Assembly: GCA_001600635.1 (NCBI GenBank)
Contig: BCKL01000008.1
Location: 352,971 to 416,970 of the forward strand
DNA length: 64,000 nucleotides
Direction of reading: 5' to 3'
DNA from: Leucosporidium creatinivorum
Lineage: Eukaryota > Basidiomycota > Microbotryomycetes > Leucosporidiales > Leucosporidiaceae
The position numbers and the translations under genes are program-made. The notes beneath the pieces were generated by a model. The model was not told the DNA's origin, made no database searches, and saw nothing but the letters and a program-made list of their open reading frames with translations. How positions within the stretch are numbered: position 1 is the stretch's first letter; each line of letters begins with the position of its first letter. Below, piece by piece: positions 21,884 to 33,365 of this stretch.

Positions 21884-22957
21884 ATGCTGGGACTCCTCCG
21901 TGCTCGCATGTCCGGTAGAGCTACCCCTGGAGCACAGTGAGTCTCTCACCTCCCCTTCCCGCTCCGTCCTCGCTAATTCCCCTCCGAGCAGACCAACCCA
22001 GAAGCTCAACGAAAGGGCCCTCAAACTACCACTCGAGATCATCGAGTACACACTGCACCTCGCTGCACCCTCGGTCAGCCACGACCCCGCCTCGGTCGAC
22101 CTGCGCACCACCTTCCTCCTCCGAATCGGCCTCACCTCCCGTTTCCTGCACGAATGGGCGGAGGAACGTCTGCTGGAGGAGATGATCGTCGCTGAACGAG
22201 TTCAAGGAATGCGACGCTTGGCCAATTGGATCAAGAGGCGGCCGGAGAGGGCGCCGAGGATCCAGCAACTCGGCTTGCTGCTGGAAGAGACGGAGGAGAT
22301 GGCGATGAGGAAGCCTCAGCAGCAGAAGGCGCTCAATGCCCTGTTCGCGCTTTGTACCGAGCTTCGAGTCCTTCGACTGCAGGGATCTCAGTGGAGGACA
22401 TTTGTCGGTGTCGAGCCGTTTGCTGAGCTGCAGCGTGAGTTCAACCCTTCCGTCTCACCGCACATCGCTGATCTCCCGACAAGCAGACCTGCAGACGTTG
22501 CACCTCATCAACATCGTGATCGAGCCACGCTCCCGCGCTCGCTCCCTCCACTTCGCCTGGCCGCCGATTCGGACCCAGGAAGCGCCTTCTCCTCCCCTCG
22601 CCGTCACCTCGCTCAGACTGTCCAACTCGGTCTTTTCCCCCGCTCAATCCCTGCCGCACCTGACGCATCTCGCTATCGATCAGTCCATCATCTCACCCGC
22701 GTTCTCCGTCCTCCGCTTCGCTTCCAACCTTCGCTTCCTCAACCTCGGCGCAGGCGGCACGGACGGAGAACCTCAAGACTACGCCGAGCTCCCGCAGCGC
22801 ACTTCTCTCTTCTCCCTCGGTGTCCCCTTCGCCAAGATCAGCCACCCAAGCCTTACACAAATCCCTGCCTCCGTTCGCCATCTCCGATTCCACTCGACTC
22901 GCCTCCTCCGCCTCCACCACTTCAACGCAGGCTTCGCTATCCTCTCACAAGCTCTGG
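21884..22957 (+). pseudogene. F-box/LRR-like gene A, 3' end deleted
   Basis: Exons 21884-21936, 21992-22434 and from 22488 read in frame and match the gene at 36399 on the other arm (LKLPLEIIEYTLHLAAPSVS, WAEERLLEEM, LNALFALCTELRVLRLQG, VTSLRLSNSVF). Homology stops after ALDGQ near 22957. About 325 bp present in the other copy (34994-35320) are missing, and the frame then runs on through the promoter of gene B to a stop at 23359-23361, overlapping the start of gene B out of frame. The N-terminal F-box-like module is whole, so a truncated product is possible, but loss of the native C-terminus makes pseudogene the safer call. Confidence 0.65.
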
Positions 22958-23034
22958 ACGGGCAGTCGGATACAGCGCCGACATTGAGTCCTGAGTTTGA
23001 GCTTGGGGAGACGAGAAGGAGGCTGCGGCGAAGG

Positions 23035-23248
23035 TCGAGTGCTCTCGGAGCCGAGGGAGGCTTGCCTTCCTGCCTCTCCCTGCTGGGTCTCTTTTCTATC
23101 TTGTTTCTCTTCTCCCATATACGTGGTCACTACTCGAGCTCTGACACCCTCTATATCTCTGCTCGACCGCATCAGCTCTCCTCAATCAGCCAAGCGGCCG
23201 CCTCCCTCGTCTCTCCCGCTCGCCATCAGCTCACTCGCATCGCTCAAC
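23035..23248 (+). promoter_or_regulatory. Promoter of F-box-like gene B, with element shared by genes B and C
   Basis: Contains GAGCCGAGGGAGGCTTGCC, then CTTCTCCCATATACG and GGTCACTACTCGAGCT. The first element recurs, nearly unchanged, before gene C (about 24778) and in mirror image before B' and C' on the other arm. The transcript start is not determined. Confidence 0.55.
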
Positions 23249-24603
23249 ATGCTCAGTCTCTGGCGCCCGAGCCTTCTCCGACTCAACACGCGGGTACTCT
23301 CCTCGCCATCTACTGCGTGGGAGACGCCTTCCTCGCCTGCCAACGCCACCTCTCCGACTGAAGCCGTCGCCGAACCCCTTCGCCTCCCGCTCGAGCTGAT
23401 CGAAATCATCCTCACTCATATTATCGAGCTTCTACTATACGACGACCTTTCTGGCGAGTCTAAGGTGTTCGGCTTTTGCCTTCGAGTCGGTCGAATCTGC
23501 CGCGATCTCAACGTGTGGGCTGAGCAACGGATCACTCGCTCGCTCGAGGGCAAGAGCCTCGCTCAGATCGAGGACATCGTAGGGAGATTCAAGAAATACA
23601 CTATCAACTCGGCCGCCAAGATCAAGGTGCTTGACATCACGCTCGAGGTTGCAAAGGGGGAGAGCGCCGCGTCTCCGAGGCAGGTCCAGCAGGAGAAGGC
23701 GTTGGGCGACCTGCTGGGGTTTTGTACCGGAGTCAAGACACTCCGGTTCTTCACCAACATGTCGGCTCCAAACCCNGTCGTTCGGTTTGAGCTGNTCAGC
23801 ACGCTGTCAAGTGAGTNATTCGCCCGCTCGGCGATGGCGCAGCCTTCTCNTGNCCTCAGTAACCCCCNNATGCTGCAGATCTGGAGACGCTCGAGCTGAA
23901 NGAAGTCANNCTCAANATCTCTCGCAAGACTTCAAGATTCAAGCTGCACCTCATCGTACCCTTCACGCGCCGTCGACCGCTCCCTTCCCTCTCCGCCCCC
24001 TCGATCCGCTGTCTTCGCTTCTACCGCACCACCTACTCCGAAGGCCTGCCTCCGCCTACGTCCGACACGATTTTCTTGCCCTCACTCTTCCCCTCGGCCA
24101 CCCTCCTCACTCTCACCTACTACCCCTTCACGCTTCACACTCGTTGTGGTCCCTTCCCCACCCTCGGCTTTCCCTCCTGGACCTCCCTCCAAGCTCTCGA
24201 TATCGCCTACGAGGACGTCTCACGTCAAGCCCTACTTGCCAACTTTCCACCCCAAACCCGCTTCGTCAGGCTCGGTCTCCGCCCGCGCTACAGGCAATGG
24301 GTCTCCAGCTTCGATTTGGAGAGGAGCATTGAGCCGCTTCGGCGCGCTCTGGAGGAAGATGCGCCTGCGTTCAGGAAGCTGGAGGCTGTTTACATCGAGG
24401 TGAATGAGAATCATGCCCTGTCCGATGGAATTAGGGGAAGCAGTCTGAAGGAGTGGGAGCGGTTCGGCCGAGTCGCGCTGGAGAAGGGCGTCGAGGTACT
24501 GCTGGAGAAGGACGACAAGGTGGTAGAGGTGGGGGACGATAAGAGAACGACGAGTGTTGTGGTGGGAAAGCAGAGCTTCGCAGAGCGTTTGCAGGAGTTG
24601 TAG
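23249..24603 (+). CDS. F-box-like gene B (left arm)
   Basis: Exon 1 is 23249-23810 (MLSLWRPSLLRLNTRVLS) and exon 2 is 23879-24603. The F-box-like core is LRLPLELIEIILTHIIELLL, followed by FCLRVGRICRDLNVWAEQRI. Later come LGDLLGFCTGVKTLRFF, SIRCLRFYRT and SLQALDIAYED, irregular leucine-rich segments, and a C-terminus SFAERLQEL shared by the family. It mirrors 33366-34720: exon 1 differs at a handful of residues, while the last 175 residues are identical. Several single N bases lie at the exon junction (23776-23939), so the splice region and a few codons are undetermined. Skp1/SCF adaptor role is inference. Confidence 0.7.
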
Positions 24604-24764
24604 CTCGGTAGAAGAGACACTATGGAAACTTGGCGCTCGGCGTTCATCTCCTCGTCGTCTCGAGCCACCGCGAGCAGGCAAGCGAGCAGCATACGAAAGG
24701 CGGTAGAGTTGCGCCATAATCAGAGCGGTGGGAGCACCAGCAGGGAGGCTGAACCGGGCCAAGA

Positions 24765-24965
24765 TGGAGCGCTCTGGGAGCCGAGAGAGGCTTGCCTTCC
24801 TGCCTCTCGCTCGCCGCTAATTTTTCGCTCCCTCGACTCTTCTCATAGCCTTTCTTGCATCACATTTGTGTCTACNTCGGTGTAGACAGTNACGNCCACC
24901 CTCAGCAGACCCCTCCACTNNNTCTNNCGCGCTNGCCAGCCTNCTTCNCTCGNCCCTNGCTCGCN
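24765..24965 (+). promoter_or_regulatory. Promoter/leader of F-box-like gene C with scattered N
   Basis: Carries GGGAGCCGAGAGAGGCTTGCC, close to the element in front of gene B. From 24876 to 24965 about twenty single N bases interrupt the sequence, and the mirrored positions in the right arm (32998-33088) are also N. Confidence 0.6.
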
Positions 24966-26326
24966 ATGACCAAGCTCCGCCGACGCCGCGCCGCGCAGCT
25001 CGACAAACAAACGGATCCCTCTCAATCCGTACCGACATCGTCGAGTCTTGCTCGCAGCCTTCGATCTGCTCCTTCAAGCGAGGCTGCTGTCGCCGACCCA
25101 CCACTTCGCCTTCCTCTCGAGCTCATCGAGGCTATACTCGCGCAAGCCGTCGAGATCTTGAGCCTGGAGTCTTCAGATGGCCCAACAGCGTTCCAATTCT
25201 GCCTTCGAGTGGGAGAGACATGCCGTCACTTCAACGCCTGGGCGGAGCAGCGGATGACTCGCTCGCTGAAGATTGGTGGCTTGGATCAGCTGGAGGACTC
25301 GGTGAGGAGGCTACAGGATGGACTCAAGCACTTCAGTCAGAAGCTCGCCAGGCTGGAGGTGATCTTGACGGTCAATTGTGACGACAAGGATGGGAGGGCG
25401 AAACGGAAAAGGCAGGTGAAGGCGCTGGAGCAGCTGTTGGGACTATGTAGTCAAGTCAGGATACTGAAGTTGGGAGGTTGGACGGGTACCCGACCACCTG
25501 TGATCTCGTTGGAGCTGATCATGAGGCTTCCGAGTGAGTGGCTCGGTCTCGGTGCTCGGCGATGGCTCTCGTGCGGCGCTGATCGGTTCTGGTTGCAGAC
25601 TTACACACTCTATGCTTCAGTCACGTCAAACTTGACGTCTTCACCAGCACCAGACGCTGGTCACTGCACCTCAGCCCGCCCTTCATCCAACTTCGCACGC
25701 CGCCTCCCCTCGCCTCCCCCTGCCTCCGCTCCGTCCGCTTCCATGACACAACCTTCGTTAACGTGCGCCTCCGCCAGCCCGCGCCCGACGTCCACTTCTC
25801 CTTTCTCTTCCCCTCCGCAACTCTTCTCACTCTCACGCACAATCCCTTCGACTACACCCCTCTCGACTCGTTCGGCGGCGCCTCCTGGTCCTCTCTCCTG
25901 GCCCTCGCCATCTCCCCCGACTTCCTAGGTCGCCACGGCCGAGAAATATTTCACAGCAATAGCTTCCCACCAAGCCTTCGACTCGTCAAGCTCGCTCTAT
26001 GCTCGGAGTATGGAGGAGAGGGAACTGACGAGAGTTTCGCCGTCACGCTCGATGACTTTGCCCGAGCTTTCGAGGGAGACGGGTCGACGCTAAGCCACCT
26101 AGAAGCCATCTTTCTCGAGCTCCATGAGGATCATATCTTGGTGAACATGAACCAGCTCTGGCGCGAGGATGAGCCGTGGGAGCGCTTTCAGAAGGCGGCG
26201 CAGGCGAGAGGAGTGGAAGTGGTGCCCGAGGAGGATGGTCAGGTGGTGGACATTGGTGAGGATGGGCATACGAGGAGTGTAGTCGAAGGGAAGAAGACCT
26301 TTGTAGAGCGGGTGAGGGAGTTGTAA
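24966..26326 (+). CDS. F-box-like gene C (left arm)
   Basis: Exon 1 is 24966-25533 (MTKLRRRRAAQLDKQTDPS) and exon 2 is 25599-26326. The core LRLPLELIEAILAQAVEILS is followed by FQFCLRVGETCRHFNAWAEQ, the same layout as gene B. Further segments include LEQLLGLCSQVRILKLGG and FPSATLLTLTHNPF; the end is TFVERVREL. The protein is about 430 residues. It mirrors the frameshifted copy at 31631-32997, from which it differs at many positions. This copy has an unbroken frame and is likely the functional one. The link to SCF ubiquitin ligases is by family resemblance only. Confidence 0.72.
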
Positions 26327-26548
26327 ATCAGCGATGGAGGCGGACATGAACAGCTCGGCGCTCGGCGCTCGTCTCCTTGCCGTCGTGAGACCCTGCGAGC
26401 AGGCGAGAAAGCAGCGAGCAGCCCTCGACTCGAGCGATCTGTAGGACTTCACACCTCCCGCTCGCCCTCTCCGCCCGTCCAATCGCAAGGTAAAGCGACC
26501 TTTCCATTCCCTGTCCCTTCCTCTCCTTCCCCTCTACCAAAACCCACC

Positions 26549-29165
26549 TTATTCCTCCTCCTCAATTACCCCCCTCCTCGCTCCACCAACTTTCCTCGCC
26601 GTCCCCGTTCCCTTCCTCGCACTAGGCTCATCTTTAGCAGGCGTCTGCAGCCTCGAGCTCCTCCTCGCCGGCTTGGGCGTTTCGGGTCCTGCTCCCGATG
26701 CTGAGGGCTTCTTGGCCGAGGCGGTAGCGGTGGCGGTAGAGCGCTTGGGTTGGGGAGTGGAAGGCGCTGCTGAGGAGGCGCGGGCGGAACGGCGAGTGGT
26801 CGTTGGCTTGGCCGAGGCGGTCGACTTGCCCAAAGCGGCGCCGCGAGTTCGGCGAGTAGCAGGTCGGTGCTCCTCCTCCTCTTCTCCCTCATCATCGTCG
26901 TGTCCTCCATCCGATTCGGCATCTCCCTCACCAGGGAACCCACCCGGGAAAGCCGGGCTCGCCTTCCCCTTGCTCGCTCCTCCCCTACTCGCCCTCGTCG
27001 ACCTCCCCTCCCTTCCACCCGTCTTGACCGCGCTCGTCGGCCTCCGCTCCTCCGGCTCCGTACTGACTGCTCGTCGTTTGTCGATAGTGACAGCGGTGGA
27101 TGTCTGGTTCCTCCTCTTCGAAGACGAGGCGGCGGGAGCGGCAGCAGCGATAGTAGCTTTGATGGCTGGATCTTGGGCCGCTCGGAAGCCGAACGCATGT
27201 GCTGGCTCCTCCTCCTCCTCTTCCTCGGCGGCGTGGTGTTGAGGCGCAGGAGCGGGGAGAGCCCTCCTCTCCCTCACATCCTCCTCCTCCTCATCGTCGT
27301 CGTCGACCTCCATGTCCTCCTCAAACCTCGCCCTCCCCCCCGGGCCAAACAACGTCAGACTCTCATCTCTCGCCTTTCCATAAGCGCTGGCCTGCTGCCT
27401 GACACTTCCGAATCCCGAAAGCGTGGGCTTACGCGCTGACGAGGGTTGAGGAGAGGGGTAGTCGGCGCCGTGATTGGAGTGGGCGAAGAAGGAGTCGCGA
27501 GAGGGGGAGGCGAAAGCGAGGGCGGAGGAGGCGAAAGGGGATTCGGGGGCGCGGCCTTTGCCCTTCTCCCCTCCGCCGGGGGTCTCGGGGGCGGCAGAGG
27601 GCTTAAAAGGTGAGGTAGAGGTCCCCTCCCTCAGCGCCCTGAGCACGCTCTTCTGCACTCCACCGAGGGTGGACCCATCCGTGCTCGAGACGAGGGGCTT
27701 CTCCCTCCTGAGGAAGGGGGAGGCCGAGAGTGGGAGGTCGGAAGGCTGCGGTTGAGGGACGGGAGCGGCGGCTTTACGGGGGGTGGCGACGAGGCTTGTT
27801 GGTGCGGGGGTGGGAGCGGGAGGAGGGACCGGCTGCCAGGCGGGTTGGGTGATGCTCGCCGAGGAGGTGGGAGCGCGGGAGGTCGAAGTCGAGGCGGTGG
27901 AAGGCATAGCGGGGTAGTCGTCCGCTTCGAGGGCGAGGGCGTTGCGCTGCACCTCTGTCAACGTAGCATGCATAGCCTTGAGCAGTCGTTCGCGCTCGTC
28001 GTTGGGCGGGACCGTCGCCTTGGCTTGCGACCAGAAGCGAAGGGCGTCGATGGGCCGGCCTTCGGCGATGTACTTGGAGAGGCGCCAGTCGGCTGTGAGG
28101 GTTTCGGAGATGGTGGAGGAGGTGGGGTGGAGGCAGAAGGAGGTGACGAGGGCGTCTTCGGCTGAGGTGAAGGGGTGGGAGAGGAGCGCTTGGAGGTGGT
28201 GCGCGACGGGCTTGCCGAGGGCGTTGTCTGTAGCAAGTTGGGAGTTAGTTATCGCATTATGAAGAGCTCCTCAAGCTCGACAGCATCCCCAGACTCACCT
28301 CCAAAGCAGCTAGCGAGCACCTGCGTCGCCAACCCTTTGCCCCCCTCCTCTTCCGCCCACTTGCGCTGCATCCCCCAAGCTTCGACCACCCCAAACTTTC
28401 TCTCCTGATCACACAACGCCTGCACCACGATCCTCGCCTCCTCCTCCCCCTCCAGAGCAACTCCACTCAACCTCCAAAAGCTCAGAACCAACCCCGCTCG
28501 CTCCTTGACAGGCGGCAAGGTAGCGAGGGCCCCGAACGTCTTGGGAACGAAATCGGGGGTGAGATGAGGATCGGTGAGGGCCGAGACGGCCGAGCGCCAG
28601 TCTCCAGCGTCGAGAGCGTGGAAACCTTCGATGCCGCGAAGGAATCCTGTAGGGAGGAGGAACTCGCGGGCGAAGGCGGTGGGAAGAGGGGAAGGTGAGG
28701 AGGTGTCCAAGGATTGAGAGTCGGCGAGGAGGAGGTAGAAGATGATGCAGTGAGCTTGGAGCGTTGAAGGGGAGGTGAGGAGCGAGAATAAGAGGGAATT
28801 GAAGTTGCTCGTGGATGTAGGAGGGTAGTTGGAGGGCCCTGCAGCGTGTGCAGAGCGTCAGCTAGCCTGCCCCTGCTCCCCTGAGCCGAGCCGAAGGAGC
28901 TGAGAGAGCTCGAGTTGAACGACTTACCATCGTGTCCGAGCAAGCTGAGCAAGTTGTCGATGAACAAGAGGTGGTCTGGTCGACCTAAGCGAGCTTGTCT
29001 GACTTCCTGTAGCCTGGTAGGAGTCCAATTGAAGGCGGAAGGGGAAGAGATGTGAGGGAAGTAGCCAGCGAGGGAGGAGAGCAGCGTCAAGTCGAGCGGT
29101 GCTTGTGTAGTGCTGTTGCCGTCTACCAGTACAAACGACGAATCGCTCGAGCTACTCGTGTCCAT
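26549..29165 (-). CDS. ELYS-like nuclear pore complex assembly protein
   Basis: Three main exons. Exon 1 starts at 29165 (MDTSSSSDSSFVLVDG), followed by introns near 28838-28926 and 28228-28296. The N-terminal part is helical, with FLRGIEGFHALDAGDW, SALTDPHLTPDFVPK and LVLSFWRLSG. These fit the ELYS-like domain (a Y-or-F...G...LD...W/Y..A...L..P..-P pattern) that helps anchor the Nup84/107 complex at the nuclear envelope. The C-terminal half is disordered, with acidic runs (DDDDEEEED), repeated Ser/Pro segments (FASPSRDSFF) and basic AT-hook-like stretches (RRSSR, GGARRG), suiting chromatin contact. The stop is TAA at 26549. It sits inside the core of the inverted duplication, head to head with KGD2 (150 bp apart). 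Confidence 0.7.
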
Positions 29166-29314
29166 CCTGTTATGTAGTCGAGTCGAGCCCTAAAAAGTGC
29201 GGTAAAAGGTCAAGTGACTGGCAGCTTCACTACTCGCGGAAACGACCGGCAGCGAATTGCACCTCTCTCGTTCTTACTCTTTCCTTACCTCGTATTAAAT
29301 CTCTCGCTCTCGCC

Positions 29315-31420
29315 ATGTACTCTGTTCGTCGGCAACTCCCTAAAGTGGCCAGGCAGGCTTCGACCTTGCCTCGCCTCACCGCTCAGCGTGTAGCTCTCCC
29401 CGCCTTGTCCCAGTCCCAGGCTGCTCTCCTGCCCTCGCTTCAGTCCTTCGCTCCCCAGTCTTACCGCTCCTTCCATGCTTCTTCTTACTCACTGGGTAGG
29501 TTACTACTGCTACAGACTACTCCGCTACAACCACAGCTGACTCTTTTCATTCGACCACGCACTCTGTTCAACGCGAGCAGAAGCCGAGACGATCAAGGTC
29601 CCTTCCATGGCAGAATCCATCACCGAGGGCACCCTCAAGCAGTGGCTCAAGCAGGAGGGAGACTACGTAGAGGCAGACGAGGAGGTCGCCACCATCGAGA
29701 CTGACAAGGTGAGCTCGTTGCTCCTTCCAAACGCCCAAGGCTCCTGCTGCTCCGGCGTCATGCACCGCGGCTCGAGGTTGCTGTTGTATCTCGGAGTCGC
29801 TAACGCTCGCTCGGGGCTGTTCTACAACAGATTGATATCGCCGTCAACGCTCCCAAGGCTGGTTACATTCGTGGTCACCTCGCTGCTGAGGAGGATACCG
29901 TCACGGTCGGACAGGACCTCTTCAAGCTCGAGGCTGGAACTGCTCCCGAGGGTGGTTCGTCGGCTCTGCGCGCTCTCCATCCACTCCGCAGCATGACTGA
30001 CCTCATCTCCCTGCTATAGGAGCCGAGAAGGCCAAGTCTGAGCCCAAGGAGGAGCCCAAGAAGGAGGAATCGGCGGCACCCAAGAAGGAGGAGCCGAAGA
30101 AGGAGGAGGCGCCCTCACCCAAGAAGGAGGAGTCGTCGAAGCCCGCTCCCAAGAAGGAGGAGTCCAAGCCTGCGCCCAAGAAGGAGGAGAAGTCGTCGGC
30201 ACCACAAGAGCCCAAGATTGCTGGCTCGAGGACCGAGACGAGGGTGCGTCTTCCATCAACCCTCTCTACGCCGTTCCTGCAGCTCTTCAGAGGCTCACAG
30301 CTAACTCTCGACTCTGCTCCACAGGTCAAGATGAACCGCATGCGCATGCGCATCGGCGAGCGCCTCAAGCAATCCCAAAACACGGCCGCCTCGCTCACCA
30401 CCTTCAACGAGATCGACATGTCCTCTTTGATGTCGATGCGCTCGCAATACAAGGACGAGATCCTCAAGAACACGGGCGTCAAGCTCGGCTTCATGTCCGC
30501 CTTCGTTAAGGCGTCCACCGTCGCGCTCAAGGAGATCCCCGCGGCCAATGCTAGTATCGAGGAGGACCAGATTGTATACAGGGATTACGTCGACCTGAGT
30601 GTTGCGGTTGCTACGCCTAAGGGTCTCGTTACCCCCGTGCTGCGGAATGCCGAGGGCATGAGCTTCTTGGAGATTGAGCAGGGCATCGTCGACCTCGGCA
30701 AGAAGGTGAGTGTTGGGTGCTGTCTCTTCGCTACTGAGCTCCAGCTGACTCGATTGTGCGCATCACAGGCCAGGGACAACAAGCTGACGCTCGAGGATAT
30801 GGCCGGAGGAACCTTCACCATGTTCGTCGTTTCGCTCTCCCTCTCTCTCGCCGACCGAGCGTCGAGCTGACCTCCTACCCTTCCACAGCTCCAACGGTGG
30901 AGTCTTCGGATCCCTCTACGGAACCCCCATCATCAACACCCCTCAAGCCGCTGTTCTCGGTTTGCTCTCCCCCCTCCTCTCCCTGCTCGGCGCCGAGAGC
31001 TGACCTTCCGACTTGGTTTGAACTCGAACAGGCATGCACGCCATCAAGGACAAGCCCGTGGTCGTTGATGGAAAGATTGTCATCCGCCCCATCATGGTCG
31101 TTGCCCTTACGTACGTTTCTCACGCGCGCTCGAGACAGCTGAGCCGATAAACCCGAACCGAGCGCTAATCATCGGCTTCCTGCTTCCTTCTTCCTTCTTC
31201 CTCTCTCTCCACCCATTTCCCTCCCTCGCCTACCCGTCCCCGATCCCACCTCGCCCTACGCCTTTCTCCCTACTCCCTCCCTCCTCCGCCCTCCTCTTGC
31301 CTTCCTCGCCAACCCGCCAACAGCTACGACCACCGCCTGCTCGACGGCAGGGAGGCCGTCACTTTCCTCGTGCGCGTCAAGCAGCTGATTGAGGATCCTA
31401 GGAGGTTCAACCTTGTCTAA
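29315..31420 (+). CDS. KGD2: Dihydrolipoamide succinyltransferase, E2 of 2-oxoglutarate dehydrogenase
   Basis: The start [15 protein letters not shown] gives a basic, Ser-rich mitochondrial presequence. The lipoyl domain has [16 protein letters not shown] and VATIETDK, where the Lys is the lipoylated residue. A linker of repeated PKKEE units follows, with no clear E1/E3-binding domain, as usual for eukaryotic KGD2. The catalytic domain begins with [19 protein letters not shown] and contains [19 protein letters not shown](I)SNGGVFGS and finally [11 protein letters not shown], which carries the active-site H-x-x-x-D-G. The enzyme moves a succinyl group to CoA in the TCA cycle, in the matrix. 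Seven introns are seen; the last (about 31110-31320) is unusually long at about 210 nt. The gene is complete and lies in the core between the repeat arms. Confidence 0.95.
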
Positions 31421-31630
31421 GCAAGAAGGAGGAATGGGGGAGAAGAGGAAGAGGGAGGAGCGAGTGGTATAGATACCGACGAGGCGAGGAGCGCCACGCA
31501 CACGACGACGACGACGCATCTTGCTGAAAGGGACTTCATATTCTTTTTGTGATCAGTTCTCGGTGTCGCGGGCGAGGGAGAGGAAGAGGGAGAGCTGAGA
31601 GTGAGCGCCGAGCTGAGAGTCGTCGTTACA

Positions 31631-32997
31631 TTACAGCTCCCTCGCTCGCTCTACAAAGCTCTTCACCCCTTTGACTACACACCTCGTATGCCCATCCTCA
31701 TCAATGTGCACCACCTGACCATCCTCCTCGAGCACCACTTCCACACCTCTCGCCTGCGCCGCCGTCTGTAAGCGCTCCCACGGCTCATCCTCACGCAGGA
31801 GGCGGTACATGTTCACCAGCAGATGATCCTCGTGGAGTTCTATAAAGATGGCTTCCAGGTGGCCTAGGGTCGATCCGTCTCCCTCGAAAGCTCGGGCAAA
31901 GTCATCGAGCGTGTCGGCGAAATCGCTTAGGACCGCTTCGCGCCCATGCTCCGGGCATTGAGCGAGCTTGAGGAGTCGAAGTTGAGGGGGAAAGCCATCG
32001 AACATCCCTCGGCATCTGTGGCGTATAAAGCTGGGGGAGACCGCGAGAGCGAGAAGAGAGGACCAGGAGGCGAGGTCGGAGGACTCGGGCCCGGGGGCGA
32101 GAGGGCGGTGGTCGAAAGGACGGTGGGTGAGGGTGAGGAGAGTTGCGGAGGGGAAGAGCTTCGGGAAGCTGACTTTGGGCTCGATTTGCTGGAGTCGGAC
32201 GTTGATGAAGGCGGTGCGATGAAAGCGGATGGAGCGGATGGAGGAGGAGGAGAGAGAAGGCGGCGTGCGGTGTTGGATGAAGGGGGGGCTGAGGTGCAGT
32301 GACCAGCGTCTGGTGCTGCTGAAGGTATCAAGCTTGACGTGGCTGAGGTATAAGGTGCGAAGGTCTGCGATGGGGTATCGTCAGCTGCCCGCGAAAGGAA
32401 TCGCCGAGCGCCGAGCCCACTTGAACTCACGGGGAAGCCTCAGAATCCGCTCGAGCGAGACGACAGGCGGTCGGGTGGACTCCAAACCCCACAGACCCAG
32501 CACTCTGACTCCAGCACATAGCCCCAACAACTGCTCGAGCGCCTTCCCCTGCCTCTTCCGCTTCGCCCTCCCGTCCTCCTCGTCACAATGCACCTTCAAC
32601 ACGACCTTCAGCTCAGTGAACTTCTGACCAAAGTGAGGCCCCAGTTCCTTCAACTTCTTCACCGTATCCTCCAGCTGCTTCAAGTTGTTAATCTCGAGCC
32701 AGCGAGTCAAGCGCTGCTCGGCCCAGGCGTGGAGGTGTCGGCACGTCTCTCCCACTCGAAAGCAGAATTGGAACGCTGTTGGGCGATCTGACGATCCAGG
32801 CTCAAGATCTCGACGGCTTGCGCGAGTATAGCCTCGATGAGCTCGAGAGGAAGGCGAAGTGGTGGGTCGGCGACAGCAGCCTCGCTTGAAGGAGCAGATC
32901 GAAGGCTGCGAGCAGGACTCGACGATGTCGGTACGGATTGAGAGGGATCCGCTTGTTTGTCGAGCTGCGCGGCGCGCCGTCGGCGGAGCTTGGTCAT
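31631..32997 (-). pseudogene. F-box-like gene C' (right arm), frameshifted
   Basis: The minus-strand start is 32997 (MTKLRRRRAAQLDKQADPS). The frame matches gene C to EILSL, then one base is missing near 32798 compared with 25166-25190. In the first frame translation turns into DRQIAQQRS and soon stops. In the shifted frame it resumes as FQFCFRVGETCRHLHAW and stays open through the rest of exon 1, the intron with donor near 32434, and exon 2 to the stop at 31631 (SFVERAREL). Only this single lesion breaks it, so it is either a young pseudogene or a base lost in assembly of a repeat. The C-terminal half differs from gene C at many residues. Confidence 0.7.
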
Positions 32998-33200
32998 NGC
33001 GAGCNAGGGNCGAGNGAAGNAGGCTGGCNAGCGCGNNAGANNNAGTGGAGGGGTCTGCTGAGGGTGGNCGTNACTGTCTACACCGANGTAGACACAAATG
33101 TGATGCAAGAAAGGCTATGAGAAGAGTCGAGGGAGCGAAAAATTAGCGGCGAGCGAGAGGCAGGAAGGCAAGCCTCTCTCGGCTCCCAGAGCGCTCCATC
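32998..33200 (-). promoter_or_regulatory. Promoter/leader of C', mirror of 24765-24965
   Basis: Reverse complement of the gene C leader, with N bases at the matching positions (32998-33088) and the same GAGCCGAGAGAGGCTTGCC element near 33170-33190. Confidence 0.6.
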
Positions 33201-33365
33201 TTCGGCCGGTTCAGCTTCTCGTCCTCCCACCGGTTCTGCTTGTCACGCAGCTGTACCTAAAGTAGGTTCCTTTCGTATGCTGCTCGCTTGTCTGCTCGGA
33301 GTGCCTCGAGACCACAAGGAGATGAACGCCGACGTGCGAGTTTCCATTAGTTTTCCTCCGCCGAG

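Larger units (their letters stand above)
21700..26326 (+). repeat. Left arm of large inverted duplication (three F-box-like genes)
   Basis: The arm starts with TACTTCCTGCTCGTTTCTCG and ends at the stop of the gene at 24966-26326. Its reverse complement matches 31631-36582 in order: leader, gene A, gene B, gene C. It is 325 bp shorter than the right arm, which is accounted for by one deletion in gene A near 22960. Divergence varies from none (about 23657-24600) to substantial (most of gene C). Confidence 0.9.

Noticed and set aside
21900-22994. Unspliced 364-codon frame from ATG 21900 for gene A
   Set aside because: It reads through two introns with good splice sites and leaves the family frame after the second; the spliced model from 21884 keeps the homology.
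26327-31630. Inverted repeats around a unique core, as in some yeast centromeres, close to a candidate centromere-protein gene
   Set aside because: The core holds two intact, intron-bearing housekeeping genes and the arms hold genes; GC content is not low. A centromere would be expected to be gene-poor, and nearness to the SANTA gene means nothing for function.
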